DNA of 59,609 bases from Streptomyces albipurpureus (lineage in GTDB: Bacteria > Actinomycetota > Actinomycetes > Streptomycetales > Streptomycetaceae), in contig NZ_JAMQAW010000046.1 of assembly GCF_023701525.1 (NCBI RefSeq), positions 1-59,609 of the forward strand, written 5' to 3'. The notes beneath the pieces were generated by a model. The model had not been told where the DNA came from. It worked only from the letters and a program-made list of their open reading frames with translations, and did no database searches. Below, in pieces: positions 43,856 through 52,707 of the stretch. Position 1 is the first letter of the stretch. The number at the start of each line of letters is the position of its first letter. A program made the position numbers and the translations under genes.

Positions 43856-45991
43856 ATGGATCTTGAACGGGTTTTCGCGGATCTGGACGGCGTGCCCTGG
43901 GCCGCTCTGGGCCATGCCTATGGGGAGGCGGAGGACCTACCGGACCTGCTGCGCGCGCTCGCGGGCGACGAGGAGCAGGCCACCGACGCATTCGACCAAC
44001 TCTGGGCGAGCATCCTGCACCAGGGCACGGTGTACGGGGCGACCGCTGCGGCCGTGCCCTACCTCGCCCGTCTCGCCGCCGCCGATGTGCGCCCCGCCGA
44101 GATGCTGGCACTGCTCGGCGGTATAGCCGACAGCGAGGATGAGTTCGGACTCCCCGCCCCGGGTGCCTGCCGGGCAGCCGTGGTGACCCAACTGCCCCTG
44201 ATCCTGGGCCTGCTGGATTCCGTCGCCGACGACGTGCGCCGGTTGGCGGTGTGGACGGCGGGCCGCAGCGGCTGCGCGTCGGCGCTGCCCGCGCTGCGCA
44301 ACCGCTGGATGGGGCAGTTGGAGAAGCAGCCCACCGTACGCGCCGAACTGCTCGCCGCACTCGCACACCTCGACCCCCAGGGCAGCGAGGAGGACATCCG
44401 GTCGGGGCTCGCCGCATCCGAGCCCGCCGAGCTGAGGGTGAGCGCGGTGATGGCCACCGCGGACGCCGGACTGCCGTTCCTGCCCATCCACCGGGACACC
44501 CTGGTGTCGCTGCTGCCCGCCGCGGCTCATGTCGCGGGCCGCAGCGATCAGGAGCGCACAGAACCCCTGCGCCATGTGGTGGATGTCCTTCTGCGCCGTG
44601 ACACGGACGCGGACCGTGCGGCGGCGTACCGGCTGCTCGAAGCCGCACTCCTGCTGGTGGAGCCGGACGCTCGGGAAGAAGCGCTCTGGGCCGCCGAACA
44701 CGCCTGCGTGATCTCGCGCGGCGCCCCGGCCCGGCTTGCCCCGGCGCTCGTTCCACTGCTGGCCGACCCCTCGTTCACCCGCGTCGCCTCCCTCCTGCCG
44801 ATCCTGGACAAGCTCGGAGCCCATGCCGCGCCTGCCGCACCCGAGTTGGCGGCGCTCGTTGCCGCGGAGGGCGATCTCGCCGACCGGGCGCTCGCCGTGC
44901 TCGCGAGGATCGCCCCCGAGCAGGCGGCCCCCCTCCTCGCCCGTGATCTGGACCACCGCTCCCGGACCCTTGCCGCACTGACCGACACCCGTGGTCAACA
45001 GCGGCGGCTTCGTCTGCCTTATGCGCCGGAGTTGTTGAACGCCATCCGCATTCGGCTGACCACGCTGGTGGGAGCCGAGGAAGTCAAGGACCACGAACCC
45101 GCTGAGCTGACCCAGTTGCTCCTTGACTGGGGACCGCGGTCCGCAGCCGCGCTACCCGAGCTGGCCAATGCGCTGAAGCGGTTCCCCCTGGTCATCCCGG
45201 CCGCGCTCGCCGCGATCTGCCCGCCCGAGAATCGTGAGGCCACCGCGGACCTGCTGCGCCAGGCCGCCGGGTCGGACGAGGTGGAAGGCCGCTGCGCTGC
45301 GGCGGAGGCACTATGGCGGCTGACCGGTGCGACGGGCCCGCTCGTGGATGCCCTCAGCGCCGCGCTCCGCCAGGGCGCGCCCGCGGAACACCTACCGATC
45401 GCCGCAGGACAACTGGGTGAGGCGGGCGCCGAGTTGGTGCCCGACCTGCGCTCTGCGCTGACCCCGCAGGGGCGCCGTCGGACCGTCCAGGAGATGAATG
45501 CCGACATACAGATAGCGGTGGCGCTCTGGCGAGTGACCCAAGAGGCCGCGGAAGCCGTCAAGGTGCTGGGCGGAGTCCTGGCGGAGGCGGCGGACGGAAT
45601 GTGGACCGACAAGCCCCGGACGAACGCCGCCCGTGCCGCTGCTGAGATCGGGCCCCATGCGAAGGCGCTGACGCCCGCGCTGGAAGCACTTCTCGCCGAT
45701 CCGGTTCTCGCGCCCGGCGCGGTGCTGGCGCTACGGGCGGTGGGCAGCGCTGTTGAGCAGGGCCGGGCCTCGGATCTGCTGCTGACCTCCGCTGAGCTGG
45801 ACGCCGCCCCGGCCGCAGCGCTTGACGCCCTCAAGGCTCTGGGAACCCAGGCAAGGACACCGGCGGTGATCCGCCGGCTGACCGTCCTGGCTGAGGGAGA
45901 TCTGAGGGTGGTGGCTTCGGGCCTTGATTCGGAGATCGTCCGGTCGGACGAGCGGCTCCGCGCCGCTGCGAGAGAGCTCCTCGCGTCCTAG
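43856..45991 (+). CDS. HEAT-repeat protein of unknown function
   Basis: 711 residues from ATG 43856 (cGGAAG upstream); ATG 43826 is an alternative. The N-terminus MDLERVFADLDGVPWAALGH and a long series of Ala/Leu-rich helix pairs, roughly every 30-40 residues (LAALAHLDPQGSEE, VPLLADPSFTRVASLLPIL, PELAALVAAEGDLADRALAV), mark a HEAT/ARM solenoid. No catalytic domain is seen. Such solenoids usually bind other proteins. Its frame runs on upstream through a dehydrogenase remnant, which is not counted as part of it. Confidence 0.8.
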   Translation: MDLERVFADLDGVPWAALGHAYGEAEDLPDLLRALAGDEEQATDAFDQLWASILHQGTVYGATAAAVPYLARLAAADVRPAEMLALLGGIADSEDEFGLPAPGACRAAVVTQLPLILGLLDSVADDVRRLAVWTAGRSGCASALPALRNRWMGQLEKQPTVRAELLAALAHLDPQGSEEDIRSGLAASEPAELRVSAVMATADAGLPFLPIHRDTLVSLLPAAAHVAGRSDQERTEPLRHVVDVLLRRDTDADRAAAYRLLEAALLLVEPDAREEALWAAEHACVISRGAPARLAPALVPLLADPSFTRVASLLPILDKLGAHAAPAAPELAALVAAEGDLADRALAVLARIAPEQAAPLLARDLDHRSRTLAALTDTRGQQRRLRLPYAPELLNAIRIRLTTLVGAEEVKDHEPAELTQLLLDWGPRSAAALPELANALKRFPLVIPAALAAICPPENREATADLLRQAAGSDEVEGRCAAAEALWRLTGATGPLVDALSAALRQGAPAEHLPIAAGQLGEAGAELVPDLRSALTPQGRRRTVQEMNADIQIAVALWRVTQEAAEAVKVLGGVLAEAADGMWTDKPRTNAARAAAEIGPHAKALTPALEALLADPVLAPGAVLALRAVGSAVEQGRASDLLLTSAELDAAPAAALDALKALGTQARTPAVIRRLTVLAEGDLRVVASGLDSEIVRSDERLRAAARELLAS

Positions 45992-46052
45992 GCGGCCCGG
46001 TCCCCGCGCTCGCGGACACGATCGGCGGGGACGAGCCGCCCGGCGTACCACC

Positions 46053-46094
46053 AGTCGCGTACGACCAGTCGCGTACGACCAGTCGCGTACGACC
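46053..46094. repeat. Three exact 14-bp tandem repeats
   Basis: AGTCGCGTACGACC three times in a row (46053, 46067, 46081), between convergent genes, after a partial copy. Confidence 0.85.
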
Positions 46095-46398
46095 CTGTGG
46101 GCCGCGGGCGGCTGGGGTGGGCGCACCCGGGAAGTCGCCACTGCTGCCCCCAGGATGCCCGCAGCCACGGGCAGCCCGGTCTCAGCGGTGGGCGGCGTGA
46201 GCGGGATGCCCCCAGGAGCTGCGGCACGTGGCGCCGCCTTGCCTCTGCCCCGCCTGCCACGAACACCCCCATGATCTTCACCCTCCCTGATCAGCAATCG
46301 GCTCTCAACTCCGAGACAGGACAGCCCAGCCGCCTCCGGGTGAGCCCGACGCTGGGCAGGGCGGGGCGGGAGAATCGGGAAGCGTGGGTTGCGGCCGG

Positions 46399-46785
46399 TC
46401 AGCCGGTGAAGGACTCCGGGCCGAAGCGGCCCCATGCGATGAAGGCCGCGAGGGCGAGATAGAAGAGGTTCAGTACCGCGAACCCGGGTTCATCGCGTCG
46501 GCCGTGGGTGATCATCGCGCCGACCATCAGCAGGACCCAGCAGACCGCGGTCACCGGCACCAGAACCGGTGCGATGTCCAGCGCGCCGGGCAGGACCAGG
46601 CCCGCCGATGCCAGAACCTCAAGCACACCCAGAGCCTTGACGGACCCGGCACTGGCGGCCCCGGTCCATCCCCCGCCCGGGGCGGCGGCCAGTCTCTCCT
46701 TGGGTACGAACGACTTGGTGACGCCGCCGGCCAGGGCTACCGCGGACAGCAGTCCGGCAGCGATCCACAGCGCGAGGTTCATCAT
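46399..46785 (-). CDS. DoxX-family membrane protein
   Basis: 128 residues from the ATG pair at 46785/46782, with AAGGAG upstream. Four hydrophobic segments and the pattern NLALWIAAGLLSAVALAGGVTK, LKALGVLEVLASAGLVLP-like match DoxX/DUF4260-like proteins. They are small inner-membrane proteins, in some organisms linked to redox enzymes. No partner is adjacent, so the role here is open. The longer frame to 46863 has no ribosome site. Confidence 0.8.
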   Translation of the reverse strand: MMNLALWIAAGLLSAVALAGGVTKSFVPKERLAAAPGGGWTGAASAGSVKALGVLEVLASAGLVLPGALDIAPVLVPVTAVCWVLLMVGAMITHGRRDEPGFAVLNLFYLALAAFIAWGRFGPESFTG

Positions 46786-47215
46786 CTGCTCCTTGATCGA
46801 GGATTGCCTCCACCTCGTACGACGAGACAGCGATGCCCGCTGTGACATCTCCCGAGCGAACACCCGAACATCAGGGCATCGGACGGCGGGCGCGCGTACC
46901 GCCTTCCTGGGCTGGTTCTCCCACCCCGATCAGCGATGACCTTGCTGGTGGCCGGGTGGGCCTCTGTCGTGTGGGGACCCCAGCGATCACGGTCAGGCGA
47001 CCCCCTGTCGACGCCGTCGCGGAAGCGGAACCGCCGCGCCGGCCCCTCACCTCGTCCTTCTTGACTTCTCGCTCCCACCGCCTGGTTGGGACCCGCCCGG
47101 TCTGCCCCGTGCCGGACCGGGCGGGTGGATCGAGTACCACCCGCTGTCGAACCCGTACCGGACGCCAGGTCCCTCGGACGTACGGAAGCCCGGTGGCGGG
47201 TGTCGGCCGCTGTGG
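46786..47215. other. Intergenic region, hairpin only
   Basis: No convincing gene. It holds a 12-bp perfect stem ACCCGCCCGGTC (47091-47102) with GACCGGGCGGGT (47115-47126), which lies 90 bases past the next leftward gene's stop and could terminate it. Confidence 0.6.
47091..47126 (-). terminator. Hairpin terminator after the TIGR03086-like gene
   Basis: Perfect 12-bp stem with a 12-base loop, downstream of the stop at 47216 on the minus strand. Confidence 0.6.
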
Positions 47216-47851
47216 TCAGTCTCCGGGCCGCCAGTCAGGCCGGCGTCCGCTGCGGCCCACCACCTGGTCGAGCAGGGATGCCCCCGCGGGCACCTCAACC
47301 ACCGGCCCGAAGATCGCTTCCCGGCCGGGATCGTGGTCCGAGGGCTCCAACAGCTCGTACGACAGGCGCAGGCTCGCCTCTTCGGGTGCATAGGGCTGAC
47401 CGGTCGCCCGGGCCAGATCCCAGCCGTGCACCACCAGCTCATTGACCGCCACCCGGCCAGCGATTTGCGCGGGCAAGGCAATGCCTCCCGCCTGGGTCTG
47501 CCCTTCCCAGGCCGCCACCGGCACCCAGGCCCGCGCCAACTCGTCGAGCCTCAGCGGGAGCAGGGTCCGCCAGTCGTCCGGCAGTTCGGGCAGCGCCGCC
47601 TGCGGGTCCGTACCGGTGGTCGGACCGAGATCCTTGCGGCCGGCGTCCCGGAAAGCGGTGGCCAGCCCGACGAGGTGCCCCAGTAGCTCCCGGACGGCGT
47701 ACTGGGGACAGGGGGTCGGATCGCCGAGTCTCTCGTTCCCGATGCCCTCGGCCAGTTGGGCGACCGCCCGTGCCGCCGGACGCAGGTCGGGGTGGGGGAG
47801 TGGGTTGTTCGAGTTCATGGAGGGATGACCGTCCACAGGAGGAAAACTCAT
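47216..47851 (-). CDS. TIGR03086-family protein (mycothiol-dependent isomerase-like)
   Basis: 211 residues. A DinB/MDMPI-like fold with CPQYAVRELLGHLVGLATAF and NELVVHGWDLARATGQPY, whose histidines usually bind a metal. Relatives include mycothiol-dependent maleylpyruvate isomerase, but the true substrate of this subfamily is not known. Either ATG 47851 (AGGAG, a little distant) or ATG 47818 could be the start; the former adds eleven residues. It is divergent from the transporter gene at 48187. Confidence 0.8.
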   Translation of the reverse strand: MSFPPVDGHPSMNSNNPLPHPDLRPAARAVAQLAEGIGNERLGDPTPCPQYAVRELLGHLVGLATAFRDAGRKDLGPTTGTDPQAALPELPDDWRTLLPLRLDELARAWVPVAAWEGQTQAGGIALPAQIAGRVAVNELVVHGWDLARATGQPYAPEEASLRLSYELLEPSDHDPGREAIFGPVVEVPAGASLLDQVVGRSGRRPDWRPGD

Positions 47852-48186
47852 CGCTCAGCGCGCTCCTCGGCCGGTCGACCTACGCTGACGTGCGCCTTTG
47901 AACGCCCTGTGATCCATTGAACGCAGTCAGCGGGTCACCGTGAGGGACAGGGGTGAGAGATGAGTCCGGAACTCAAGGGCGACGGGCCTGCCCCTGTAGC
48001 GACCGGTGCACCGATCTCGAACGTCTGTCCGACTATCGGCTCCCTGATCCCGGCAGGGTCGGCGGGAGCGCTCCTTGCCTCCGGTGTCCGCGCCTCCGGT
48101 CTCCGCGCTGAACCGCCCGGCCGTCGCGCCCGCGGCGGTGCCGATGACCGCCCGCGCTCCGCCCGGTTCGATCCCCGGTGGCACCG
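47852..48186. other. Divergent intergenic region
   Basis: 335 bases between the TIGR03086-like gene and the transporter. A 76-codon open frame lies here but has no family match, so I did not call it. It should hold both promoters. Confidence 0.5.
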
Positions 48187-49725
48187 ATGACGGCATCGGC
48201 ATCCGAGCAGACCCCCACCGATCCCCCCGAAGGGACTCCGGCTGGGACGCGGTTCACCTTTCCCAGCGCCCTGACCGTTCTGGCGCTCGTCACCATCGTG
48301 GTGTGGGCCGCCGCCTTCCTCATTCCGCCGGGCGCCTACGACCGCAACGCCGACGGGGCGCCGATTGAGGGCACCTACCATCGAGTCGACAGCGGACGGA
48401 GCCTTGTCGACCGTCTCAACGATCTGTTTCTCGCCCCGGTCAACGGTCTCTACGGCATCCAGGACGGGACGACGGGCGAGGTCGGCCCCGATTTCGCCGG
48501 TGAACTCTACGGCAGTGCCGGGGTCTTCCTCTTCGTTCTCGCCATCGGGGCCTTCATCACCGTTGTCTTCGCCACCGGCGCCCTGGACCGGGGCATCGCC
48601 CGGCTGGCCCACCGGCTTCGACATCGCGGGGTGCTGCTGATCGCCGGGGTGATGCTTGTCTTCTCCCTGCTCGGCACGGTCGAAGGGTTCGCCGAGGAGA
48701 CCCTTGGTTTCTACGGGCTGATCGTCCCGCTGATGCTCGCACTCGGCTACGACCGGATGACCGCGACCGGCACCATCATCCTCGGCGCCGGCATCGGGGT
48801 GCTCTGCTCCACCGTCAACCCCTTTGCCACGGGGGTGGCCTCCTCGGCCGCCGACATCTCCCTCGGGGACGGCATCGCACTCCGTGCTGTCATGTGGGTG
48901 GTGCTGACGGCCGTCACCATCGCGTATGTCATCCACTACGCGCGGCGGGTACGGAAGGATCCCGACCGATCGCTCTCCGGCTTTCTCCCCGGTGACCGTG
49001 ATCGGGCTGCGGCAGGGGCAGCCGCTCCACCGGATCTCACCGCCCTGGACAGGACGGTACTGACCGTCGTCGCCCTGGTCTTCGCCTTCATGATCTTCTC
49101 GGTCGTCCCCTGGGCCAGTGCTTTGACGGGAGACGCGCAGGCGGCGCCGTACGGTTTTGAACTCGGCTGGTCCTTCCCGCACCTGGCGGCGATGTTCATG
49201 GTGGCCGCGGTGCTCGTGGGGTTGATTGCGCGCTTTGGGGAGCAGCGGCTCAGCGCCACCCTCACTCAGGGCGCGGGGGACTTCATCTCTCCGGCTTTGG
49301 TGATCGTGCTGGCCCGAGGCGTCACGGTGATCATGAACAACTCCCTGGTGACCGACACCGTGCTCCACTCCATCGAAGGGGTGGTGAAGGGGACCTCATC
49401 GGGTCTCTTCGCCGTGCTGGTGTTCCTGGTGAACCTGCCGATGGCCTTTCTGATCCCCTCCACCTCCGGCCACGCCACCCTCGCCATGCCGATCCTGGCC
49501 CCGCTGGCCGACTTCGCGGGGGTCTCCCGTGCCGTGGTGGTGACCGCCTGGCAGTCAGCCAGCGGTTGGATGAACCTCTGGGTGCCCACCACCGCGGTCA
49601 CCATCGGCGGAGTGGCGCTTGCCAAGGTCGGCTACAACCGGTACCTACGCTTCGTCTGGCCGCTGCTCGCGATTCTGGCCGTACTGATCTGCGGCTTCCT
49701 GGTGGCGGGTGCGGCCCTGACCTGA
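48187..49725 (+). CDS. YfcC-family transporter (DcuC/ArcD-like)
   Basis: 512 residues from ATG 48187; GTG 48178 is also possible. About 12 hydrophobic segments; the blocks FLIPPGAYDRNADGAP, AFITVVFATGALDRGIARL, STVNPFATGVASSAA and MNLWVPTTAVTIGGVALAKV (20 residues) are typical of YfcC proteins, a branch of the C4-dicarboxylate/arginine-type carriers. Substrate unknown; in other bacteria family members act on short-chain acids or peptides. The neighbouring genes do not narrow this. Confidence 0.85.
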   Translation: MTASASEQTPTDPPEGTPAGTRFTFPSALTVLALVTIVVWAAAFLIPPGAYDRNADGAPIEGTYHRVDSGRSLVDRLNDLFLAPVNGLYGIQDGTTGEVGPDFAGELYGSAGVFLFVLAIGAFITVVFATGALDRGIARLAHRLRHRGVLLIAGVMLVFSLLGTVEGFAEETLGFYGLIVPLMLALGYDRMTATGTIILGAGIGVLCSTVNPFATGVASSAADISLGDGIALRAVMWVVLTAVTIAYVIHYARRVRKDPDRSLSGFLPGDRDRAAAGAAAPPDLTALDRTVLTVVALVFAFMIFSVVPWASALTGDAQAAPYGFELGWSFPHLAAMFMVAAVLVGLIARFGEQRLSATLTQGAGDFISPALVIVLARGVTVIMNNSLVTDTVLHSIEGVVKGTSSGLFAVLVFLVNLPMAFLIPSTSGHATLAMPILAPLADFAGVSRAVVVTAWQSASGWMNLWVPTTAVTIGGVALAKVGYNRYLRFVWPLLAILAVLICGFLVAGAALT

Positions 49726-49973
49726 CGCGTTCCGGCCACCCACGTCCTGCGGGGTTCGGGGCGTAAATGCGGTAAGGACAGGTAAAGGAGGGGCGGTAGG
49801 GCTGGCACGGTGGCCCCAGGGGGATTGGGGTGGGGGACAAAGACGGTTCGATGTCATCCAATGCCCCCAACCCGACGGCAACGGGAGGCAGGGAAAGCCA
49901 ATAGGGCTTGAAACCGGCCTAGGGCCATGCAGTATAGGTCTGGACCATTCCGTCTCCTTGCGGAGGTTAGACC

Positions 49974-50924
49974 GTGCAACGTCCCCCCACAATCACCGCG
50001 TTGGTCTGCGCGGCGGCATTTGTCCTTACCGCCTGTGCGGGTGAGGACAAGGACACTCAGGCCCCCAACACACCCAAAGGGGTGACCGCCCAGGCGGGCA
50101 GCGCGACCTCGGTGCACGTCATGTGGGAGAAGGCTCCCGACGGCGAGGACGTCACCAGCTACGAGGTGTTCCAGAAGGGCACCAAGGTCAAGACGCTTCC
50201 AGCGGCCAAGTACATGGTGGACATCAATCAACTCACCCCCAAGACCGCCTACAGCTTCACGGTCAGAGCCCGCGACGCGGCGGGCAATCTCTCCAAGCCG
50301 AGCCCCGCCATAGCCGTCACCACCCCCGAGCCGACCCCCGAGGACAAGCAACCCCCCACCCGTCCGACGCAGCTCAAGGGCGAACTCGATGGCAAGGCAG
50401 CCGTCCGGCTGGCGTGGCAGCCCGCCACCGACAACACCAAGGTGACCTCCTACGACGTCTACCAGGAGGACTCCCGTATCCACAGCGTCTCGGGTACCGA
50501 GACAAAGGCGCTGGTCACCGGATTGCGACCCGGTACCGTCTACTCCTTCACGGTCCGGGCGCGGGACGCCGGTGAGAACTCCTCCCCCGACAGCAACGCG
50601 GTGGACCTCACCACCCCCGGGGCCTCCGGCAAGGGCCCCAGCACCGCGCCCACCGACCTCACGGCCACTGTCCGCAAGGGGCAGGTCGTGCTGACCTGGA
50701 CGCCTCCCCAGGGCAATGGGCCGATCGAGTCCCATGAGCTCCATCTCAACGGGGAGTTGGCCACCACCATCGTCTGGGGCGCCATGCCCGAGGGGAAGAC
50801 CGCGACGTACACGATGGACGTCACCGACCCGCCGGGCACGCGCTACAGCCTCAAGCTCCGGGCCAAGCTGCCCGACGGCAAGTGGGGCGACTTCTCGGCC
50901 CAGCGGACGGTCGTCGTCCGCTAG
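49974..50924 (+). CDS. Lipoprotein with three fibronectin type III domains
   Basis: 316 residues from GTG 49974, with TGCGGAGG upstream. The lipobox LTAC is after a hydrophobic stretch of about 13 residues. Three FN3 domains follow (about 32-115, 125-215, 225-315) with typical motifs TAYSFTVRARDAAGN and TVYSFTVRARDAGEN; the first two are very similar and probably duplicated. No enzyme domain is present. It is likely anchored outside the membrane and binds carbohydrate or proteins at the surface. Confidence 0.9.
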   Translation: MQRPPTITALVCAAAFVLTACAGEDKDTQAPNTPKGVTAQAGSATSVHVMWEKAPDGEDVTSYEVFQKGTKVKTLPAAKYMVDINQLTPKTAYSFTVRARDAAGNLSKPSPAIAVTTPEPTPEDKQPPTRPTQLKGELDGKAAVRLAWQPATDNTKVTSYDVYQEDSRIHSVSGTETKALVTGLRPGTVYSFTVRARDAGENSSPDSNAVDLTTPGASGKGPSTAPTDLTATVRKGQVVLTWTPPQGNGPIESHELHLNGELATTIVWGAMPEGKTATYTMDVTDPPGTRYSLKLRAKLPDGKWGDFSAQRTVVVR

Positions 50925-51238
50925 ACGGCGCAGAGAGGTACTCGGGCGCGTCGCCAGCTATCCGGTTGGCCCAGGGGCGACTGGCCGCCCCGGGCGGTCC
51001 GACCGTCTTTCGGGGCGCGGAAGGGGAAGCACTCCCTTCCGTGACCCGAGGGCCGGGGCGTCCAGGACCGAGCCGTACCCATCGGCAATGCCCCCTGGCG
51101 CCGGAGCGGCCATCCACGGCCCTGGCTCCGCGCGTACTGCCGACCCACTGGATCGCACAGGCTTCCCGTGCGTGGATGTCGTTTCCCGCGAGCATCAACT
51201 CGCCGGGTTCGTCGACGGTGGAGCCGTGCTCGCTCCCA
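50925..51238. other. Convergent intergenic region with hairpin
   Basis: CGGAAGGG (51018-51025) pairs with CCCTTCCG (51034-51041) across an 8-base loop and could terminate both genes. No gene seen. Confidence 0.5.
51018..51041. terminator. Hairpin between FN3 and DUF397 genes
   Basis: Perfect 8-bp stem in a convergent intergenic region. Confidence 0.5.
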
Positions 51239-51472
51239 TCAACGTGCCCCGCACCAATCCGGTGATGAACTCCGGGCGGCGAATGTCACAAAAGCTGCCC
51301 ATCCTTCAAGGGAGAGCAACAGCACCGGACCGGACGGCTCCTTGGAGTCCCGCACCTGGATCGCACCGGAGCAGGCCGCCACCTCCACGCACTCGCCGCC
51401 CCCACCGCTGCTGTGGCTGCTCTTGAACCAGACCGAATGGGTCAGGGTGCACACAGTCGCTTGGACATCCAT
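51239..51472 (-). CDS. DUF397 protein
   Basis: 77 residues from ATG 51472 behind GGGGGAGAG. WFKSSHSSGGGGECVEVA and VRDSKEPSGPVLLL are the core of DUF397, a small protein nearly always encoded next to an XRE regulator with a DUF5753 domain in actinomycetes. The start lies inside the 3' end of that regulator (31-base overlap), so the two are co-translated. The pair may act like a toxin-antitoxin or regulatory module; the function is not settled. Confidence 0.9.
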   Translation of the reverse strand: MDVQATVCTLTHSVWFKSSHSSGGGGECVEVAACSGAIQVRDSKEPSGPVLLLSLEGWAAFVTFAARSSSPDWCGAR

Positions 51473-52305
51473 CTCTCCCCCAGCAACTTTTCCAGAAAGG
51501 CCAGCGATTCGCCCGGGCTGAGCGCCTGAGCCCGGAGTAGCCCGTACTGTTCCTCGAACTCCCGGACTGCCCTGCGCTCCGAGTGGATGCGGCTGTCGGG
51601 GTACGCCTCGACATAGGCCACCCGGTGTCCGTCCCTTGCCCCGATCAGATTGAAGGGGCCGGCCAATCCGGCGTGTTCCTCGCGATCGGTCGGCATCACC
51701 TGGACTTCGACATGGCGTTCTCGACCGCGGCGCAGAATCTGTTCCAACTGCCCGCGCAGTACCTCCACGCCGCCCAAGGGTCTCCGCATCACGGCCTCTT
51801 CGATCACAAAACTGATCATGGGCAAGGGGGTGCGGGAGAAGAGATCCTGCCTGGCGAGACGGGCCGAGACGCGCTGCTCGATGATTTCCTCGCCCAGCAG
51901 CGGACGCCACATGGCGAACACGGCACGGGCGTAGTCCTCGGTCTGGAGCAGTCCCGGTACGGCGTGATTGGCGTATACATGGAGATCGGCTGCCTGGGCC
52001 TCCAATCGGGCCGCGTCCCGAAAGAACGCCGGATACTGCGCCCGGGCGACCTCTTCCTTGCTCGCCTTGAGTACCCCGCCCGCGTTGAGCACCTCATCGG
52101 CCCGGTCGATGAACTTCCCCGGGGGAATGCGCCGGCCCTGTTCAAAGGAGGCGATGGTGGCAGCGGAGTAGCCGGTCAAGCGCCCAAATTCCGGCCGTTC
52201 AATTCCTTCTCGTACCCGGAGCAGTTTCAACTGCTGCCCGAACACGGACAGGATGCCGGTTCCCGGCTCACACTCGGAATTGCGTTCCGGCTGCTGATCG
52301 TTCAT
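51442..52305 (-). CDS. XRE-family regulator with DUF5753 domain
   Basis: 287 residues from ATG 52305. An N-terminal helix-turn-helix (VFGQQLKLLRVREGIERPEF, GYSAATIASFEQGRRIPP) is followed by the C-terminal DUF5753 domain (VPGLLQTEDYARAVFAMW, FVIEEAVMRRPLGG, RRAVREFEEQYGLLRAQALS). Regulators of this class include BldB-linked and AbaA-type developmental factors, but which promoters this one binds is unknown. It is co-translated with DUF397. Confidence 0.92.
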   Translation of the reverse strand: MNDQQPERNSECEPGTGILSVFGQQLKLLRVREGIERPEFGRLTGYSAATIASFEQGRRIPPGKFIDRADEVLNAGGVLKASKEEVARAQYPAFFRDAARLEAQAADLHVYANHAVPGLLQTEDYARAVFAMWRPLLGEEIIEQRVSARLARQDLFSRTPLPMISFVIEEAVMRRPLGGVEVLRGQLEQILRRGRERHVEVQVMPTDREEHAGLAGPFNLIGARDGHRVAYVEAYPDSRIHSERRAVREFEEQYGLLRAQALSPGESLAFLEKLLGERWMSKRLCAP

Positions 52306-52707
52306 GACCCCCGAACCTCCCGCCCGGAGCCGGTCCCGCTCCGCGTCGCTCACAACGGCGTTCCCGACGGGTACGGCCCGCGTGCCGGGGCGTCCCTCGG
52401 GGCCAAGGTACGCACGCACCAAGGGGGTTTTCCGTATGAAGCGAGCAATTCCCCCTACCGGGGGCGTCCCGTACATAAAGCAGTGTTGAGGCCTCTGCCG
52501 ATGCCCGTGCAGACGCACGGGCAGCCCCATGTCCGGGTGCTCGCCGTTCGGCTGTCGGTGCCTGGCCCTGGCCCGAAGCGGCAGCGTAACGAGGCGCTGC
52601 TCGGTGCCATCTCCGTGATTCCGCCGTTCGAATACTCCATACCCGCCCCTGAGCACAGGAACGTGCCCGCTCCCCGCTGGAAGAGGGAGCAGGCACGGCT
52701 CCCGGGC
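52306..52707. other. Intergenic region with hairpin
   Basis: No gene seen. GTGCCCGCTCCC (52663-52674) pairs with GGGAGCAGGCAC (52685-52696) with one mismatch, just past the stop of the FAD monooxygenase on the minus strand: a probable terminator. Confidence 0.55.
52663..52696 (-). terminator. Hairpin after FAD monooxygenase
   Basis: 12-bp stem with one mismatch and a 10-base loop, 11 bases past the stop at 52708. Confidence 0.6.

Noticed and set aside
47960..48190. 76-codon open frame with GGTGAGAG before its ATG
   Set aside because: Composition turns Arg/Gly-rich in its second half and overlaps the transporter start; no family match.
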